Part shown: one piece after another, positions 42,170-51,361 of the stretch
Position numbering within the stretch: the first letter of the stretch is position 1
Layout: each line of letters starts with the position of its first letter
NCBI RefSeq assembly: GCF_039534165.1
Contig: NZ_BAAAUX010000020.1
Coordinates: 62,001-126,000, forward strand
Direction of reading: 5' to 3'
Source of the DNA: Saccharopolyspora_D taberi
GTDB lineage: Bacteria > Actinomycetota > Actinomycetes > Mycobacteriales > Pseudonocardiaceae
DNA length: 64,000 bases
Notes under the pieces: generated by a model
What the model was told of the DNA's origin: nothing
The model's input: only the letters and a program-made list of their open reading frames with translations
The model's database searches: none
Made by a program: the position numbers and the translations under genes

Positions 42170-43057
42170 TCAGCGGTGGATCAGCGGGTGGTTGTGCACG
42201 AACTCGATGAACCGGTGCACGGGCGGCGACTGCCTGCGGCGCAGCAGCGTGGCGAACCCCGCGGTCCGCACGGCACCGGAGTCGCTGATGACCAGCTGCT
42301 TGGTGCCCTTGGTGAGCGCTCCGCGCGGGGTCGCGGGCAGCACCGCGATCCCGGATCCGGCGCCGACCAGGCCCCACAGCGTGGGGATCTCGGTGGCCTC
42401 CATCGCGACGGTGGGGGTGAACCCGGCCTCGGAGCACAGCGCGTCGGCGATCTGGCGGAGCCCGAACTCCGGGCGCAGCGCGACGAAGACCTCGCCCGCG
42501 AGCTCGGCCATCTCGATCTTCTTGACCTGCGCCAGCGGGTGCTGGTCGTGGACGGCCAGGCGCAGCGACTCCTTGGCGATCGGGTGCCAGTGGATGTCCT
42601 CGTCGCGCGGTTGCGGGCTGCAGAACGCGGCGTCCACCGACTCGTTGCGGAGCAGGTCGACCACGGTGTCGGCCGGGCCGCCCTCCAGCAGGAACTGCAC
42701 GCCCGGCGTGCCCTGCCGGTACTCCTGCACCAGCCGGGGGACCAGCCAGGATCCGTAGGAGGTCACGAAGGCCAGCGACACCACGCCGCACTGCGGGTCG
42801 ATCATGGAGGCGATCCGCTGCTGGGCCGCCTCCACCTCGCCGAGCACCCGGATCGCGTGCGCGCGCACGACCTCCCCGTAGCGGTTGAGCCGCAACCGCT
42901 TGCCGGAGCGGTCGAAGAGGTGGACGCCGAAGTGGTTCTCCAGCCTGCCGATGGCCCGCGACAAGGTGGGTTGGGCGATGTGCAGCCGCTCGGCCGTCTG
43001 GGTCACCTGCTCGGTCTCGGCCAGCGCCACGAACCACTCCAGCTCGCGCAGCTCCAC
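42170..43057 (-). CDS. LysR-family regulator of CoA-transferase locus
   Basis: 295 residues. HTH: ELEWFVALAETEQVTQTAER, LHIAQPTLSRAIGRLENHFG. Ligand domain ...FGLRQIADALCSEAGFTPTV. GTG 43057 was chosen by alignment with its paralogue at 48417, which starts MNLRALQWFVVL. Divergent from the CoA-transferase; CAATGA-TCGG-TCATTG (43090-43105) between them is a likely binding site. Confidence 0.92.
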   Translation of the reverse strand: MELRELEWFVALAETEQVTQTAERLHIAQPTLSRAIGRLENHFGVHLFDRSGKRLRLNRYGEVVRAHAIRVLGEVEAAQQRIASMIDPQCGVVSLAFVTSYGSWLVPRLVQEYRQGTPGVQFLLEGGPADTVVDLLRNESVDAAFCSPQPRDEDIHWHPIAKESLRLAVHDQHPLAQVKKIEMAELAGEVFVALRPEFGLRQIADALCSEAGFTPTVAMEATEIPTLWGLVGAGSGIAVLPATPRGALTKGTKQLVISDSGAVRTAGFATLLRRRQSPPVHRFIEFVHNHPLIHR

Positions 43058-43089
43058 ATCCCGATCATGCGCCATGCGCATCGGATTCG

Positions 43090-43105
43090 CAATGATCGGT
43101 CATTG
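43090..43105. promoter_or_regulatory. Palindrome between divergent lysR and CoA-transferase genes
   Basis: CAATGATCGGTCATTG, perfect 6-4-6 arms, 33 bases from the lysR start and 35 from the CoA-transferase start. Placement fits a LysR-type operator. Confidence 0.55.
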
Positions 43106-43139
43106 GACTCGGTGCCACCGGTCTCCACACCATGTCGTC

Positions 43140-44324
43140 ATGTGTGACAGGGATTTTCCCAATCCTGAGCCGGATGTCAGTGTGGCGGCCGGTGCCCTGG
43201 CAGGAGTCGTCGTGGTCTCGCTGGAGCAGGCGGTGGCGGCCCCGTTCGCGACCCGGCAGCTGGCCGACCTCGGCGCGCGGGTGATCAAGGTCGAACGGCC
43301 CGGCACCGGTGATCTCGCGCGGTCGTACGACACGACGGTCCGGGGGATGGCCAGCCACTTCGTCTGGCTCAACCGCGGGAAGGAGAGCATCGAGCTCGAC
43401 GTGAAGACGCCTGCGGGAAGGGAAATCCTGCACCAGCTGGTGGCCCGCGCGGACGTAGTCGTGCAGAACCTCGCACCCGGAGCGGCGGAACGCCTCGGCG
43501 TCAGCGCGGAACTGCGCGAGACCCGACCGGAACTGATCACCTGCGACATCTCGGGGTACGGAGCGGGAGGACCGTATTCCGACCGGAAGGCGTACGACCT
43601 GCTCATCCAGTGCGAGACGGGGCTCGTGTCCATCACCGGGACCGAGGAAACCCCGTCCAAGGTCGGCATGTCGATCGCGGACGCCGCGACCGGAACCTAC
43701 GCCTACACCGGGATTCTGACCGCGTTGCTGCACAGGGAGCAGACCGGACAGGGCAGCGCACTGGAGATCTCCATGCTGGAAGCACTTGGCGAATGGATGG
43801 GATACCCGTTGCTGTACACGGTCTACGGCGGTACTCCACCGAAACGAGCAGGCGCCAGCCACGCCACGATCGCCCCGTACGGCCCGTTCCCGGCCGCCGA
43901 CGGCCGCATCATCAACCTCGGCCTGCAGAACGAGCGGGAGTGGTCCAGGTTCTGCGAGGTGGTGCTAGAACTCCCCGCCCTCACAACGGATCCGCGGTTC
44001 GCGGGCAACGCCGAACGCGTGGCGAACCGAGCCGAACTCGACACCGCGATCGCGAAGGTCTTCGCGACCCTGTCATCCGAGGAAGTAGTGGAACGGTTGG
44101 AGGAAGCCGGTATCGCGTACGCCCGCCAACGCACCGTGGCGGAGTTCGCGGAGCACCCACAGCTCGCCGCCCGCCACCGCTGGCGCCCGGTACGCACCCC
44201 GGCCGGCGAGATCCAGGCCCTGCTGCCACCGGTCACGTTCGCCGACGGAACTCCGGACATGCGGCCGGTCCCCGCCCTGGGCGAGCACACCGAGCCGATC
44301 TTGCGCTGGCTCCGCGAGACGTAG
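43140..44324 (+). CDS. CaiB/BaiF family (class III) CoA-transferase
   Basis: 394 residues. GVVVVSLEQAVAAPFATRQL ADLGARVIKVERPGTGDLAR is the classic N-terminus; LNRGKESIELDVKTPAGREI follows; the catalytic Asp is Asp181 in SIADAATGTYAYTG. Moves CoA between dicarboxylates or onto a carboxylic acid. ATG 43140 is the first in-frame start after the palindrome. With MaoC, LysR and a MatC-type carrier it suggests uptake and activation of a C4/C5 dicarboxylate; no CitE-type lyase is adjacent. Confidence 0.9.
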   Translation: MCDRDFPNPEPDVSVAAGALAGVVVVSLEQAVAAPFATRQLADLGARVIKVERPGTGDLARSYDTTVRGMASHFVWLNRGKESIELDVKTPAGREILHQLVARADVVVQNLAPGAAERLGVSAELRETRPELITCDISGYGAGGPYSDRKAYDLLIQCETGLVSITGTEETPSKVGMSIADAATGTYAYTGILTALLHREQTGQGSALEISMLEALGEWMGYPLLYTVYGGTPPKRAGASHATIAPYGPFPAADGRIINLGLQNEREWSRFCEVVLELPALTTDPRFAGNAERVANRAELDTAIAKVFATLSSEEVVERLEEAGIAYARQRTVAEFAEHPQLAARHRWRPVRTPAGEIQALLPPVTFADGTPDMRPVPALGEHTEPILRWLRET

Positions 44325-44395
44325 CGAGGAACGCTGGTTCCGCTCAACACGGCCCAGCCAAAGAACTCCCCACCCACAAGGGCGGGAAGTCTCCA

Positions 44396-44650
44396 CCCAC
44401 AAGGGAGGGGTTTGGTTCTCATCCCGTCGACCTGGCAAAGCCCGATCAGACCGTGTCAAGGGGGCACCACCGAGCAAAACCGCAAGACAACAACGAAACC
44501 GCCCCCTTGACGCGGTCTGATAGCCCTCCGTGGAGGTCGACGGGATGAGAACCACCCCAACCGAACCGCAGCCGGACAGCGGAGACTCATCCCGGAGACC
44601 TGCCGGGGGTCTGGGGGCGGCGAGCGCCCCAGAAAGCCCCACGAAACCGC
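44396..44650 (+). repeat. Palindromic repeat element, copy 2 (140-bp core 44414-44553)
   Basis: Same 20-bp perfect terminal inverted repeats at 44414-44433 and 44534-44553, exactly 140 bp apart overall as in copies 1 and 3. The inner inverted pair is also kept. Flanking homology: CACAAGGGAGGGGTTT on the left, CACCCCAACCGAACCGCAGC and the TCTGGGGGCG...GCGCCCCAGA hairpin on the right. Occupies most of the gap 44325-44737. Confidence 0.9.
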
Positions 44651-44737
44651 AGCCGAACCGCCAACCCCCCACTACGCTCCCCCAAGACCACCCCAAAACC
44701 CAAAACCGTCGGGGGCCACCAAGAGGAGGCTCACCGC

Positions 44738-45973
44738 ATGCTGCTCACGGCCCTCGCCGGACTGCTCGTCATCTTCCTCGCCGGATCGCTGCGCCCGGTG
44801 AACATGGGCGCGGTCGCGCTGGTGGCGGCCTTCCTGCTCACCGCCGTCAGCGAGGCGCAGCCGGAGGACATCTTCGCCGGTTTCCCGGTGGACCTGCTCG
44901 TCATCCTGGTCGGCGTCACGTACCTGTTCGGCTTCGCCCACAACAACGGGTCGGTCGACTGGATCCTCCGGCTGGCCGTGGCCGCGGTGCGGGGCAACAG
45001 GGCGCTGGTCCCCTGGATCATGTTCGCCGCCTCGGCGGTGCTGGCCGGGATCGGCGCCGCCTCGCCTGCCGCGGTGGCCATCGTCGCGCCCGTCGGGATC
45101 GCGTTCGCGGTGCGGCACGGGACGAGTCCGCTGCTGGCCGGGCTGATGGCGGTCAACGGCGCGGCGGCGGGCAGCTTCTCCCCGCTGGGAGTTCTCGGCG
45201 GCATCGCGCTGCGGACCGCCGAGCGCTCCGGGGCGCGGATCGACGCGGCCTCGCTGCTGTTCACCGTGCTCGGCTTCAACTTCCTTATCGCGCTCGTCAC
45301 CGTGGCCGTCTTCCGCAAGCACGGCGTCGGCGCCACCGGATCCGCGCCCGCCCTGGCGCCGCGAACCAGGCCGACCGCGGAGCAAGTGCTGACGCTGACC
45401 GGAATTCTCCTGCTGATCGCCGCGGTCACGTTCCTGAAAGCCGACGCGGGCCTGGTGGCGCTGACCGCCTCGGTCGTGCTGGCCCTGCTCTTCCCCGCGA
45501 CCGCGCAGGACGCGGCCAAGCAGATCGCCTGGCCGATCGTCCTGCTCGCGTGCGGCATCGTCACCTACGTCGCCGTGCTGGAGCGGATCGGCGTGATCCG
45601 GGAGCTCAGCAACGGTGTCGAGGCCATCGGTTCCCCGGTGCTGGCCGCTCTCGTCGTCTGCCTCATCGGGGCGGTGGTCTCGGCGTTCGCCTCCACCACG
45701 GGAATCCTCGGCGCCCTCGTCCCGCTTTCCGTCCCGCTGCTGGTCGGCGGTGACGTCCACCCCGGGTTGCTGCTCGCCGCGCTGTGCGTGTCCGCTTCCG
45801 TCGTCGACGCGAGTCCCTTCTCCACCAACGGCGCGCTGGTCGTCGCCACGGTTCCCGAAGCGCAACGGGCCGCGACCTACCGCGCGCTCCTGCTCTGGGG
45901 CGCCGCGATGGTCGTCGCCGCACCGCTCGCGAGCTGGGCGGTGCTCGTGCTTCCGCAGCTCGCCGGAAAGTAG
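44738..45973 (+). CDS. MatC-like dicarboxylate carrier (SLC13/IT superfamily)
   Basis: 411 residues, about 11-12 membrane segments. The N-terminal MatC-type domain (LVIFLAGSLRPVNMGAVALV AAFLL, EDIFAGFPVDLLVILVGVTY) and the second half with VVSAFASTTGILGALVPLSV match malonate/dicarboxylate permeases. ATG 44738 follows GAGGAGG. Lies downstream of the CoA-transferase gene but separated by repeat copy 2. Probably imports a dicarboxylate for that pathway. Confidence 0.85.
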   Translation: MLLTALAGLLVIFLAGSLRPVNMGAVALVAAFLLTAVSEAQPEDIFAGFPVDLLVILVGVTYLFGFAHNNGSVDWILRLAVAAVRGNRALVPWIMFAASAVLAGIGAASPAAVAIVAPVGIAFAVRHGTSPLLAGLMAVNGAAAGSFSPLGVLGGIALRTAERSGARIDAASLLFTVLGFNFLIALVTVAVFRKHGVGATGSAPALAPRTRPTAEQVLTLTGILLLIAAVTFLKADAGLVALTASVVLALLFPATAQDAAKQIAWPIVLLACGIVTYVAVLERIGVIRELSNGVEAIGSPVLAALVVCLIGAVVSAFASTTGILGALVPLSVPLLVGGDVHPGLLLAALCVSASVVDASPFSTNGALVVATVPEAQRAATYRALLLWGAAMVVAAPLASWAVLVLPQLAGK

Positions 45974-46229
45974 CGGATTTTCCCAGATCACCCCGGGCCG
46001 CGACGGCTGAACTGTACTTATACGCCCGCGACATGAGGAATAGGCAAATAAGTAATTTTACGAAACCCACCGGAACTCGGCAAGCTGTCAGCAGTAGGCC
46101 ACAAGGGTCGACGTCCGGACGGGGCCGCAGAACGCGCGGCGCCGCATTACGCACAGTTCAGGAATCGTCACGAACCATCCGCTTCGCACGCGTTCAGCCG
46201 AATTCCGCACCGCATTAGGAGGATTTCCC
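45974..46229 (+). other. AT-richer intergenic region with possible 61-aa ORF
   Basis: The stretch 46010-46070 is conspicuously AT-rich for this genome and likely holds the promoter of the gene at 46230. An ORF from ATG 46033 to 46218 (MRNRQISNFTKPTGTR...) has no Shine-Dalgarno and no family; I do not call it a gene. Confidence 0.4.
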
Positions 46230-47393
46230 GTGCGCGGTAATGCTGATACCGGATCGAATTCCGCCAACTGGAGCAAGATCGAGCTCGACGAGGCCGACGC
46301 CTGGATCGCCTGGGACGGCCAGGACGGCACCGACTACGCCTACGGCGGCACTCGAACGGTTTCCTGGGACACCAGCGACGAGGACACCGTCGCGATCCTC
46401 ACCCGCCTCGCAGTGAACGAGAGCCAGCTCAAGAACCACCTCATCAACTCCGCCGTGGAGGACGGGGTCCTCGACGAGTTCTCCCCGCAGCTGCCGCCGG
46501 GATTCCTGGCCAGCCGGATCGGGGGCGGCCGGTGCGTCATCCGCCCGCGCGACGAACGGACCGCCCGGATCCTCTCGGATCCGACCCACGCGGATTTCGC
46601 CCGCACCATCGACCCGATCTTCGCGGGTATCGGTGAACTGCTCAACAGCAAGAACGGATCCGTCAAACTCACGCCCGATTTCGGACGTTTCGCCGGACTC
46701 GCCGACACGCTGTTCCAGTACACCGAGCACGTACTCGGGATCAGCCGCGCCAGCGGCGGTTGCGGCGGGAAATCGTCGTTTTCAACCACCGGCGTCATCG
46801 CCGCGTTCGAGGCCCTCAAACCCGATCTGAAGGGACCGATGTCGCTGGCCGGTTCCGAGGGAGCGATGGGCAGCGAGTTCTTCGAATACCTGAAGAACGC
46901 GCGTTACGGCGACGTCGCGGTCGCCGACATCGTCTACCCGGAATCGCAGACCACCACCGGCGGCTACCCGGTCCTGCCCGCGCGGGAGGGCACGTTCACC
47001 AACGAATTCCTCGGCCGCGGCGGCGCGCTCATCGCCAACACCTGGGGCAACGAGCTGGAGAACGCCGACCTGTCCGCGCTGCGCCCGGGCACCCTCCTGC
47101 TGCTGGCGCACAACCACTCGGTGCCCGCCGGTGACGCCGGGATCGCGCTGATGCGCGACGTGGCCGCGCGCGACGTCCTGGCGCTGCCCGGCCAGGTCCT
47201 CACGCTCGGCGGCGCGCTCACCTCGCGCCTGGAGTGGTTCTCCCGCCAGGCGTGGCCGGGCGAGCTGTTCAACAAGCCGCTGGCGCACGAAGTGGTGCGC
47301 AAGGTGGTCCGCCACCTGATCCAGCGCTGCACCGAGGCGTCCTCGTCCGGGGGCGCCACTCCGTACGAGGCCATGCTGGCCATGGTCGACTGA
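46230..47393 (+). CDS. Diverged ELFV (Leu/Glu/Phe/Val) dehydrogenase-like protein
   Basis: 387 residues. Overall order matches leucine/phenylalanine dehydrogenases: an N-terminal substrate domain with GGGR (98-101), PDFGRF (Asp150), then GGKSSFSTTGVIAAFEAL and a Rossmann GSEGAMG (208-214). The catalytic Lys of GGGK is Arg101, and the position of the second conserved Lys, twelve residues earlier, is Pro89. Ordinary oxidative deamination is therefore doubtful. GTG 46230 has a perfect AGGAGG. Followed 20 bp later by a DMT exporter, suggesting production and export of an amino-acid-like compound. Confidence 0.7.
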   Translation: MRGNADTGSNSANWSKIELDEADAWIAWDGQDGTDYAYGGTRTVSWDTSDEDTVAILTRLAVNESQLKNHLINSAVEDGVLDEFSPQLPPGFLASRIGGGRCVIRPRDERTARILSDPTHADFARTIDPIFAGIGELLNSKNGSVKLTPDFGRFAGLADTLFQYTEHVLGISRASGGCGGKSSFSTTGVIAAFEALKPDLKGPMSLAGSEGAMGSEFFEYLKNARYGDVAVADIVYPESQTTTGGYPVLPAREGTFTNEFLGRGGALIANTWGNELENADLSALRPGTLLLLAHNHSVPAGDAGIALMRDVAARDVLALPGQVLTLGGALTSRLEWFSRQAWPGELFNKPLAHEVVRKVVRHLIQRCTEASSSGGATPYEAMLAMVD

Positions 47394-47413
47394 TCTTGCA
47401 CTGGGGGCGACGA

Positions 47414-48388
47414 GTGAAGCAGCGATACGGATCCGCGGCCACCACCGCGAAACCGGCCACGACCGCGAAAATGGGGGGAACCCTGCCCATCGGTCTGGCG
47501 GCGGGGGTGGTCTTCGCCTCGGCATCCGGATATCCGGTCGGTTCGCTGGGGGTGGCCGCGGCTTCGCCGTTCCTGCTCACCGCCGTGCGCATCGCGGTGG
47601 CCGCCGCCATCCTGGCGGCCATCGCTGTGGCCACGCACGCGCGGTGGCCGAAGGGGCGGTTGCTCGTTCACTGCATGGTGGTGGGAATTCTCGGCCAGTG
47701 CGTGCACTTCGCCGGTCTCTACGCCGGACTCGCGGCGGGGGTTCCGGCGGCGGTCTCCGCGCTGGTCTTCGGACTCCACCCCGTCGTGACCGCGGCGTTG
47801 ACGGCTGGACTCCTCGGCGAGCGCTTCCGGTGGCCCCGGGTGCTCGGGCTGTGCCTCGGCATCGCGGCCGTCGTGATCGCGCTCGCCGGCAGGCTGATCG
47901 CCGCGGGCACCCTGGACGCGGGCAGCTTGCTGACGCTGATCGGCCTGCTGGGGCTGGCCGGGAGCGCGGTGTACCAGCAGCGGTTCTGCGCCGGGGTCGA
48001 CCTGCGGGCGGCGAGCGCGGTGCAGCTGTCGACGGCGGTGCCGCCGCTGGTCGTGCTGGCGGTCCTCGAACGCGGCACGGTGACCGACTGGTCCACCGCC
48101 GCGCTGGTGGTGCTCTGGCTGGTCGTGGTCAACTCGATCGCGGGGACCAGCTTCATCCTGCACTCGGTCGCACGGGCCGGGGCCGCGCGCACCAGCACGG
48201 TGTTCTGCCTGGTTCCCGCCGCCGCCGCGCTGATGGCGTGGCCGGTGGCAGGCCAGATCCCCTCCGCCGGGGCGATCGCGGGGCTGGTGCTGGGATTCTT
48301 CGCCACGCTGCTGGGCGTCGGCTACTTCCAGCGCACGCCGCAGGACCCGGTCCGGGACTACCCGAGCCTGTCCAGCACCTCGAAATGA
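47414..48388 (+). CDS. DMT-superfamily (EamA) exporter
   Basis: 324 residues, ten membrane helices in two EamA repeats: LTAVRIAVAAAILAAIAV, FAGLYAGLAAGVPAAVSALV then FGLHPVVTAALTAGLLGERF in the first half, and FCLVPAAAALMAWPVAG in the second. The family exports amino acids and metabolites. GTG 47414 has GGGGG upstream. Coupled with the dehydrogenase-like gene, and followed by a same-strand LysR gene at 48417. Confidence 0.88.
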   Translation: MKQRYGSAATTAKPATTAKMGGTLPIGLAAGVVFASASGYPVGSLGVAAASPFLLTAVRIAVAAAILAAIAVATHARWPKGRLLVHCMVVGILGQCVHFAGLYAGLAAGVPAAVSALVFGLHPVVTAALTAGLLGERFRWPRVLGLCLGIAAVVIALAGRLIAAGTLDAGSLLTLIGLLGLAGSAVYQQRFCAGVDLRAASAVQLSTAVPPLVVLAVLERGTVTDWSTAALVVLWLVVVNSIAGTSFILHSVARAGAARTSTVFCLVPAAAALMAWPVAGQIPSAGAIAGLVLGFFATLLGVGYFQRTPQDPVRDYPSLSSTSK

Positions 48389-48416
48389 TCTGCGGGTTCA
48401 CGCCGATAATGCGGGT

Positions 48417-49298
48417 ATGAACCTGCGTGCGTTGCAGTGGTTCGTGGTCCTGGCCGACGCCGAGCACATGACGGCCGCCGCGGAGCGCCTGCACATCACG
48501 CAACCGACGCTGTCCCGTGCGATGGCCCGGCTCGAACGCCGGCTGGGAACCCGGCTGTTCGACCGGACCCCGCACGGGCTGCGCCTCAACCGGTACGGCG
48601 AGGTCCTGCGCGCGCACGCGCACCGCGCCCTCGGCGAGCTGAACTCGGCGGAGGAGCGCATCGCCACGCTGATCGACCCGGACCGCGGGACGGTCTCGCT
48701 GTCATACCTGTACTCGCTCGGCGCCTGGCTGGTGCCCGAACTGCTCCGCGGCTACCGCGGCCAGGCGCCGGGCGTGCGGTTCGTGCTGACCGGCGGCGCG
48801 GCCGACGTCATCCTGGAGGACCTGCGCAGCGGCCGGGTGGACGTCATCCTCACCAGCCCGCGCCCGGACGCCGACGACGTGCTGTGGACCGAGATCGACC
48901 AGCAGGAGGTGTGCCTGGCCACCTCCGTCGACCACCCGCTGGCCTGCCGGGAGCGGATCTCGCTGGCCGAGGCCGCCGACGAGGACTTCATCGCGATGCG
49001 GCCGGAGTTCGGGCTGCGCCAGGTCGCCGAGGAACTGTGGCAGCAGGCCGGTTTCCGGCCGACGCTGGCGCTGGAGAGCACCGAGCTGGCGACCGTCCGG
49101 GGGCTGGTCGGCCACGGGCTCGGGGTCGCGATCGTGCCCGCGCCGCGCGACGGGGACGGTGCGCAGCGGTTGCGCTACCTCCGGCTCGACGATCCCGGGG
49201 CCCGGCGCCCGGTCGGCGCGGCCGTCATCGCGGGGCAGCACCAGCCGCCTGCCGTCCGCCGCTTCTGCGCATTCGTGCGGGGGCGCGCGGATTCGTGA
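48417..49298 (+). CDS. LysR-family regulator (paralogue of 42170 gene)
   Basis: 293 residues. HTH: LQWFVVLADAEHMTAAAERL, HITQPTLSRAMARLERRLG. Similar to the LysR at 42170-43057 throughout, including RLNRYGEV and RPEFGLRQVAEELWQQAGF. No Shine-Dalgarno: GATAAT lies six bases before ATG 48417, a leaderless layout. Downstream of the exporter it may control; no divergent gene. Confidence 0.92.
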   Translation: MNLRALQWFVVLADAEHMTAAAERLHITQPTLSRAMARLERRLGTRLFDRTPHGLRLNRYGEVLRAHAHRALGELNSAEERIATLIDPDRGTVSLSYLYSLGAWLVPELLRGYRGQAPGVRFVLTGGAADVILEDLRSGRVDVILTSPRPDADDVLWTEIDQQEVCLATSVDHPLACRERISLAEAADEDFIAMRPEFGLRQVAEELWQQAGFRPTLALESTELATVRGLVGHGLGVAIVPAPRDGDGAQRLRYLRLDDPGARRPVGAAVIAGQHQPPAVRRFCAFVRGRADS

Positions 49299-49485
49299 GC
49301 AGGGGATCGTAATATCAGCGCGAATCATCCACTGCCACTGGGGCCCATGGAGAAGTTGATCTGTGTCATATCTCGTCCGGGCCACACCGGCTTTTTCTCC
49401 CCTGGCGGGCTTTCCCGTCGTACGGTGATAACAATCGTGCCGCTTTCGTCCAGTTCGTGATCCGAGCCAGACGCGGAGGACGGGT

Positions 49486-50112
49486 ATGCGCTTTTCCACG
49501 AGCGGGTCGGCCGAGCCCGCGCTCCGGATCATGCCCGGAAGCGGCGCCCGGACGCTCGTCCTGGTCCTGCACGGCGGCAGGATCACCAGCAGCGAACCGG
49601 CCCGCACGCACCACCTCGCCTACCAGCGGATGCTCCCGATCGCCCGGGGCGTCCGCCGCCGGACCGGCAGCGAGGTGTGGTTGCTGCGCAACAGGTTCCG
49701 CGGCTGGAACGCGCCCGACCTGCATCCGGTGGCCGACGCGCGGTGGGCGCTGGCGGAAGCGGCTCGCAGGCATCCCGGTGCCCGGATCGTCGTGGTCGGG
49801 CACTCCCTCGGCGGCCGGGTCGCGCTGCGGGTCGCCGACGCGGACGGGGTCGCCGGGGTGTGCGCGCTGGCGCCGTGGACCGAAGCCGACGACCCGGTCG
49901 ACCAGCTCGCGGGCCGGGCCGTGCTCATCGTCCACGGCGACAACGACCGGATCACCTCGCCCGCCGCGTCGGCCGACTACGCCGACCGCGCGGGCGCGCG
50001 CCTGGAAGTCGTGCGCGGATCCGGTCACGCGATGCTGCGCCACCGTCGCACCTGGGACCGGTTGGTCCACCGGTTCGTCGCGGACCTGGTGGCCGAGGAG
50101 GAACGCCGATGA
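49486..50112 (+). CDS. Alpha/beta hydrolase, first gene of lipid-modification operon
   Basis: 208 residues. LVLVLHGGRITSSEPARTHH is the oxyanion region; VVVGHSLGGRVALRVADADG has the nucleophile elbow with Ser; HGDNDRITSP the acid; GSGHAMLRH the His. ATG 49486 follows GGAGGACGGGT. The stop overlaps the next start by ATGA. First of four tightly linked genes leading to a CFA-type synthase. Substrate, probably an acyl ester, unknown. Confidence 0.88.
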   Translation: MRFSTSGSAEPALRIMPGSGARTLVLVLHGGRITSSEPARTHHLAYQRMLPIARGVRRRTGSEVWLLRNRFRGWNAPDLHPVADARWALAEAARRHPGARIVVVGHSLGGRVALRVADADGVAGVCALAPWTEADDPVDQLAGRAVLIVHGDNDRITSPAASADYADRAGARLEVVRGSGHAMLRHRRTWDRLVHRFVADLVAEEERR

Positions 50113-51359
50113 CGCGGGTGGCCGTGGTCGGCGGCGGTGTTTCCGGCCTGACAGCGGCACATCTGCTGCAACGCGACCACGAGGTGGTGCTGTTCGAGGC
50201 GGACGACCGGCTCGGCGGCCACGCGCACACCCACGACGTGCGCACCCCTGACGGACGCCTGATCAACGTGGACAGCGGGTTCATCGTGCACAACGACCGC
50301 ACCTACCCGAAGTTGCTGCGGTTGTTCGGCGAACTCGGCGTGCGCACCCGGGAAACCGAGATGTCGATGAGCGTGCGATGCCAGGGCTGCGGGCTGGAGT
50401 ACGCGGGCGCCAAGCGCCTCGGCGGGCTCTTCGCGCAGCGCGGCAACCTCGCCCGTCCCGCCTACCTGGCGATGCTCGCGCAGGTGCCCCGGTTCCACCG
50501 GTTGGCGAACCGGCTGCTGGACCGACCCGCGCGGGACGACCTGACCCTCGCGGATTTCCTCGCCGCAGGACGGTTTTCCGCCTACTTCGTCGACCACTTC
50601 GCGCTGCCCGTCGTCTCCGCCGTGTGGTCGGCGGACCGCCGGACCAGCGGCCGGTACCCGGCGCGCTACCTGTTCGAGTTCCTGCGGCACCACGGAATGC
50701 TGTCGCTGCGCGGATCTCCGGTGTGGCGGACGGTCGTCGGCGGCTCCCGGGAGTACGTGCGGCGCATCGCGGCACGACTGTCCACAGTGCACACGGGTAC
50801 GCCGGTCCGCTCGGTGCGCCGGACTTCCGGCGGGGTCGAGGTGCGCGATGACGCCGACACCGTGCACGAGGTGGACCGGGTCGTGCTGGCCTGCCATGCT
50901 GATCAGGCGCTCGCGCTGCTGGCAGAACCGACTGCGGCGCAACAGGAAGTGCTCGGCGCGTTCCACTACTCGGAGAACGAGACCGTGCTGCACACCGATC
51001 CGTCACCGCTGCCCCGCGCTGCCGGGGCGCGGGCCTCGTGGAACTACCTGAAACCGTCCTGCGGCTCGGATTCCGGGCGGGTCCGGGTCAGCTACGACAT
51101 GAACCGCCTGATGCGGCTGGCCGAACCCGTCAACTACCTGGTGACGCTCAACGGTTCCGCGCCCGAGCACCGGACGCTCGCGCGGATGCGCTACCGGCAC
51201 CCGATCTACACCCCGGACGCGCTCGCCGCCCAGCGCAGGCTGGGCGAGATCGGGGACGACCGGGTCCAGTTCGCCGGGGCCTACCACGGCTGGGGATTCC
51301 ACGAGGACGGTTGCGCGGCGGGAGCGCGGGCGGCTGCCGCCTTCGGGGCGAGGTGGTGA
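50109..51359 (+). CDS. FAD-dependent amine-oxidase-like protein of CFA operon
   Basis: 416 residues. Dinucleotide-binding VAVVGGGVSGLTAAHLL then VVLFEADDRLGGHAHTH at the N-terminus, and the C-terminal FAD motif VQFAGAYHGWGFHEDGCAAG. The family is the NAD(P)-binding/FAD protein found upstream of DUF1365 and cyclopropane synthases in many bacteria, associated with furan or modified fatty acids. ATG 50109 overlaps the hydrolase stop. Confidence 0.92.
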   Translation: MTRVAVVGGGVSGLTAAHLLQRDHEVVLFEADDRLGGHAHTHDVRTPDGRLINVDSGFIVHNDRTYPKLLRLFGELGVRTRETEMSMSVRCQGCGLEYAGAKRLGGLFAQRGNLARPAYLAMLAQVPRFHRLANRLLDRPARDDLTLADFLAAGRFSAYFVDHFALPVVSAVWSADRRTSGRYPARYLFEFLRHHGMLSLRGSPVWRTVVGGSREYVRRIAARLSTVHTGTPVRSVRRTSGGVEVRDDADTVHEVDRVVLACHADQALALLAEPTAAQQEVLGAFHYSENETVLHTDPSPLPRAAGARASWNYLKPSCGSDSGRVRVSYDMNRLMRLAEPVNYLVTLNGSAPEHRTLARMRYRHPIYTPDALAAQRRLGEIGDDRVQFAGAYHGWGFHEDGCAAGARAAAAFGARW

Positions 51360-51361
51360 CG

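Noticed and set aside
41488..45973. Complete itaconate degradation operon
   Set aside because: A CoA-transferase and a hydratase are present but no citramalyl-CoA lyase is adjacent, so the pathway cannot be claimed.
46033..46218. 61-aa ORF before the ELFV-like gene
   Set aside because: No ribosome binding site, no recognised family, and it spans a likely AT-rich promoter.
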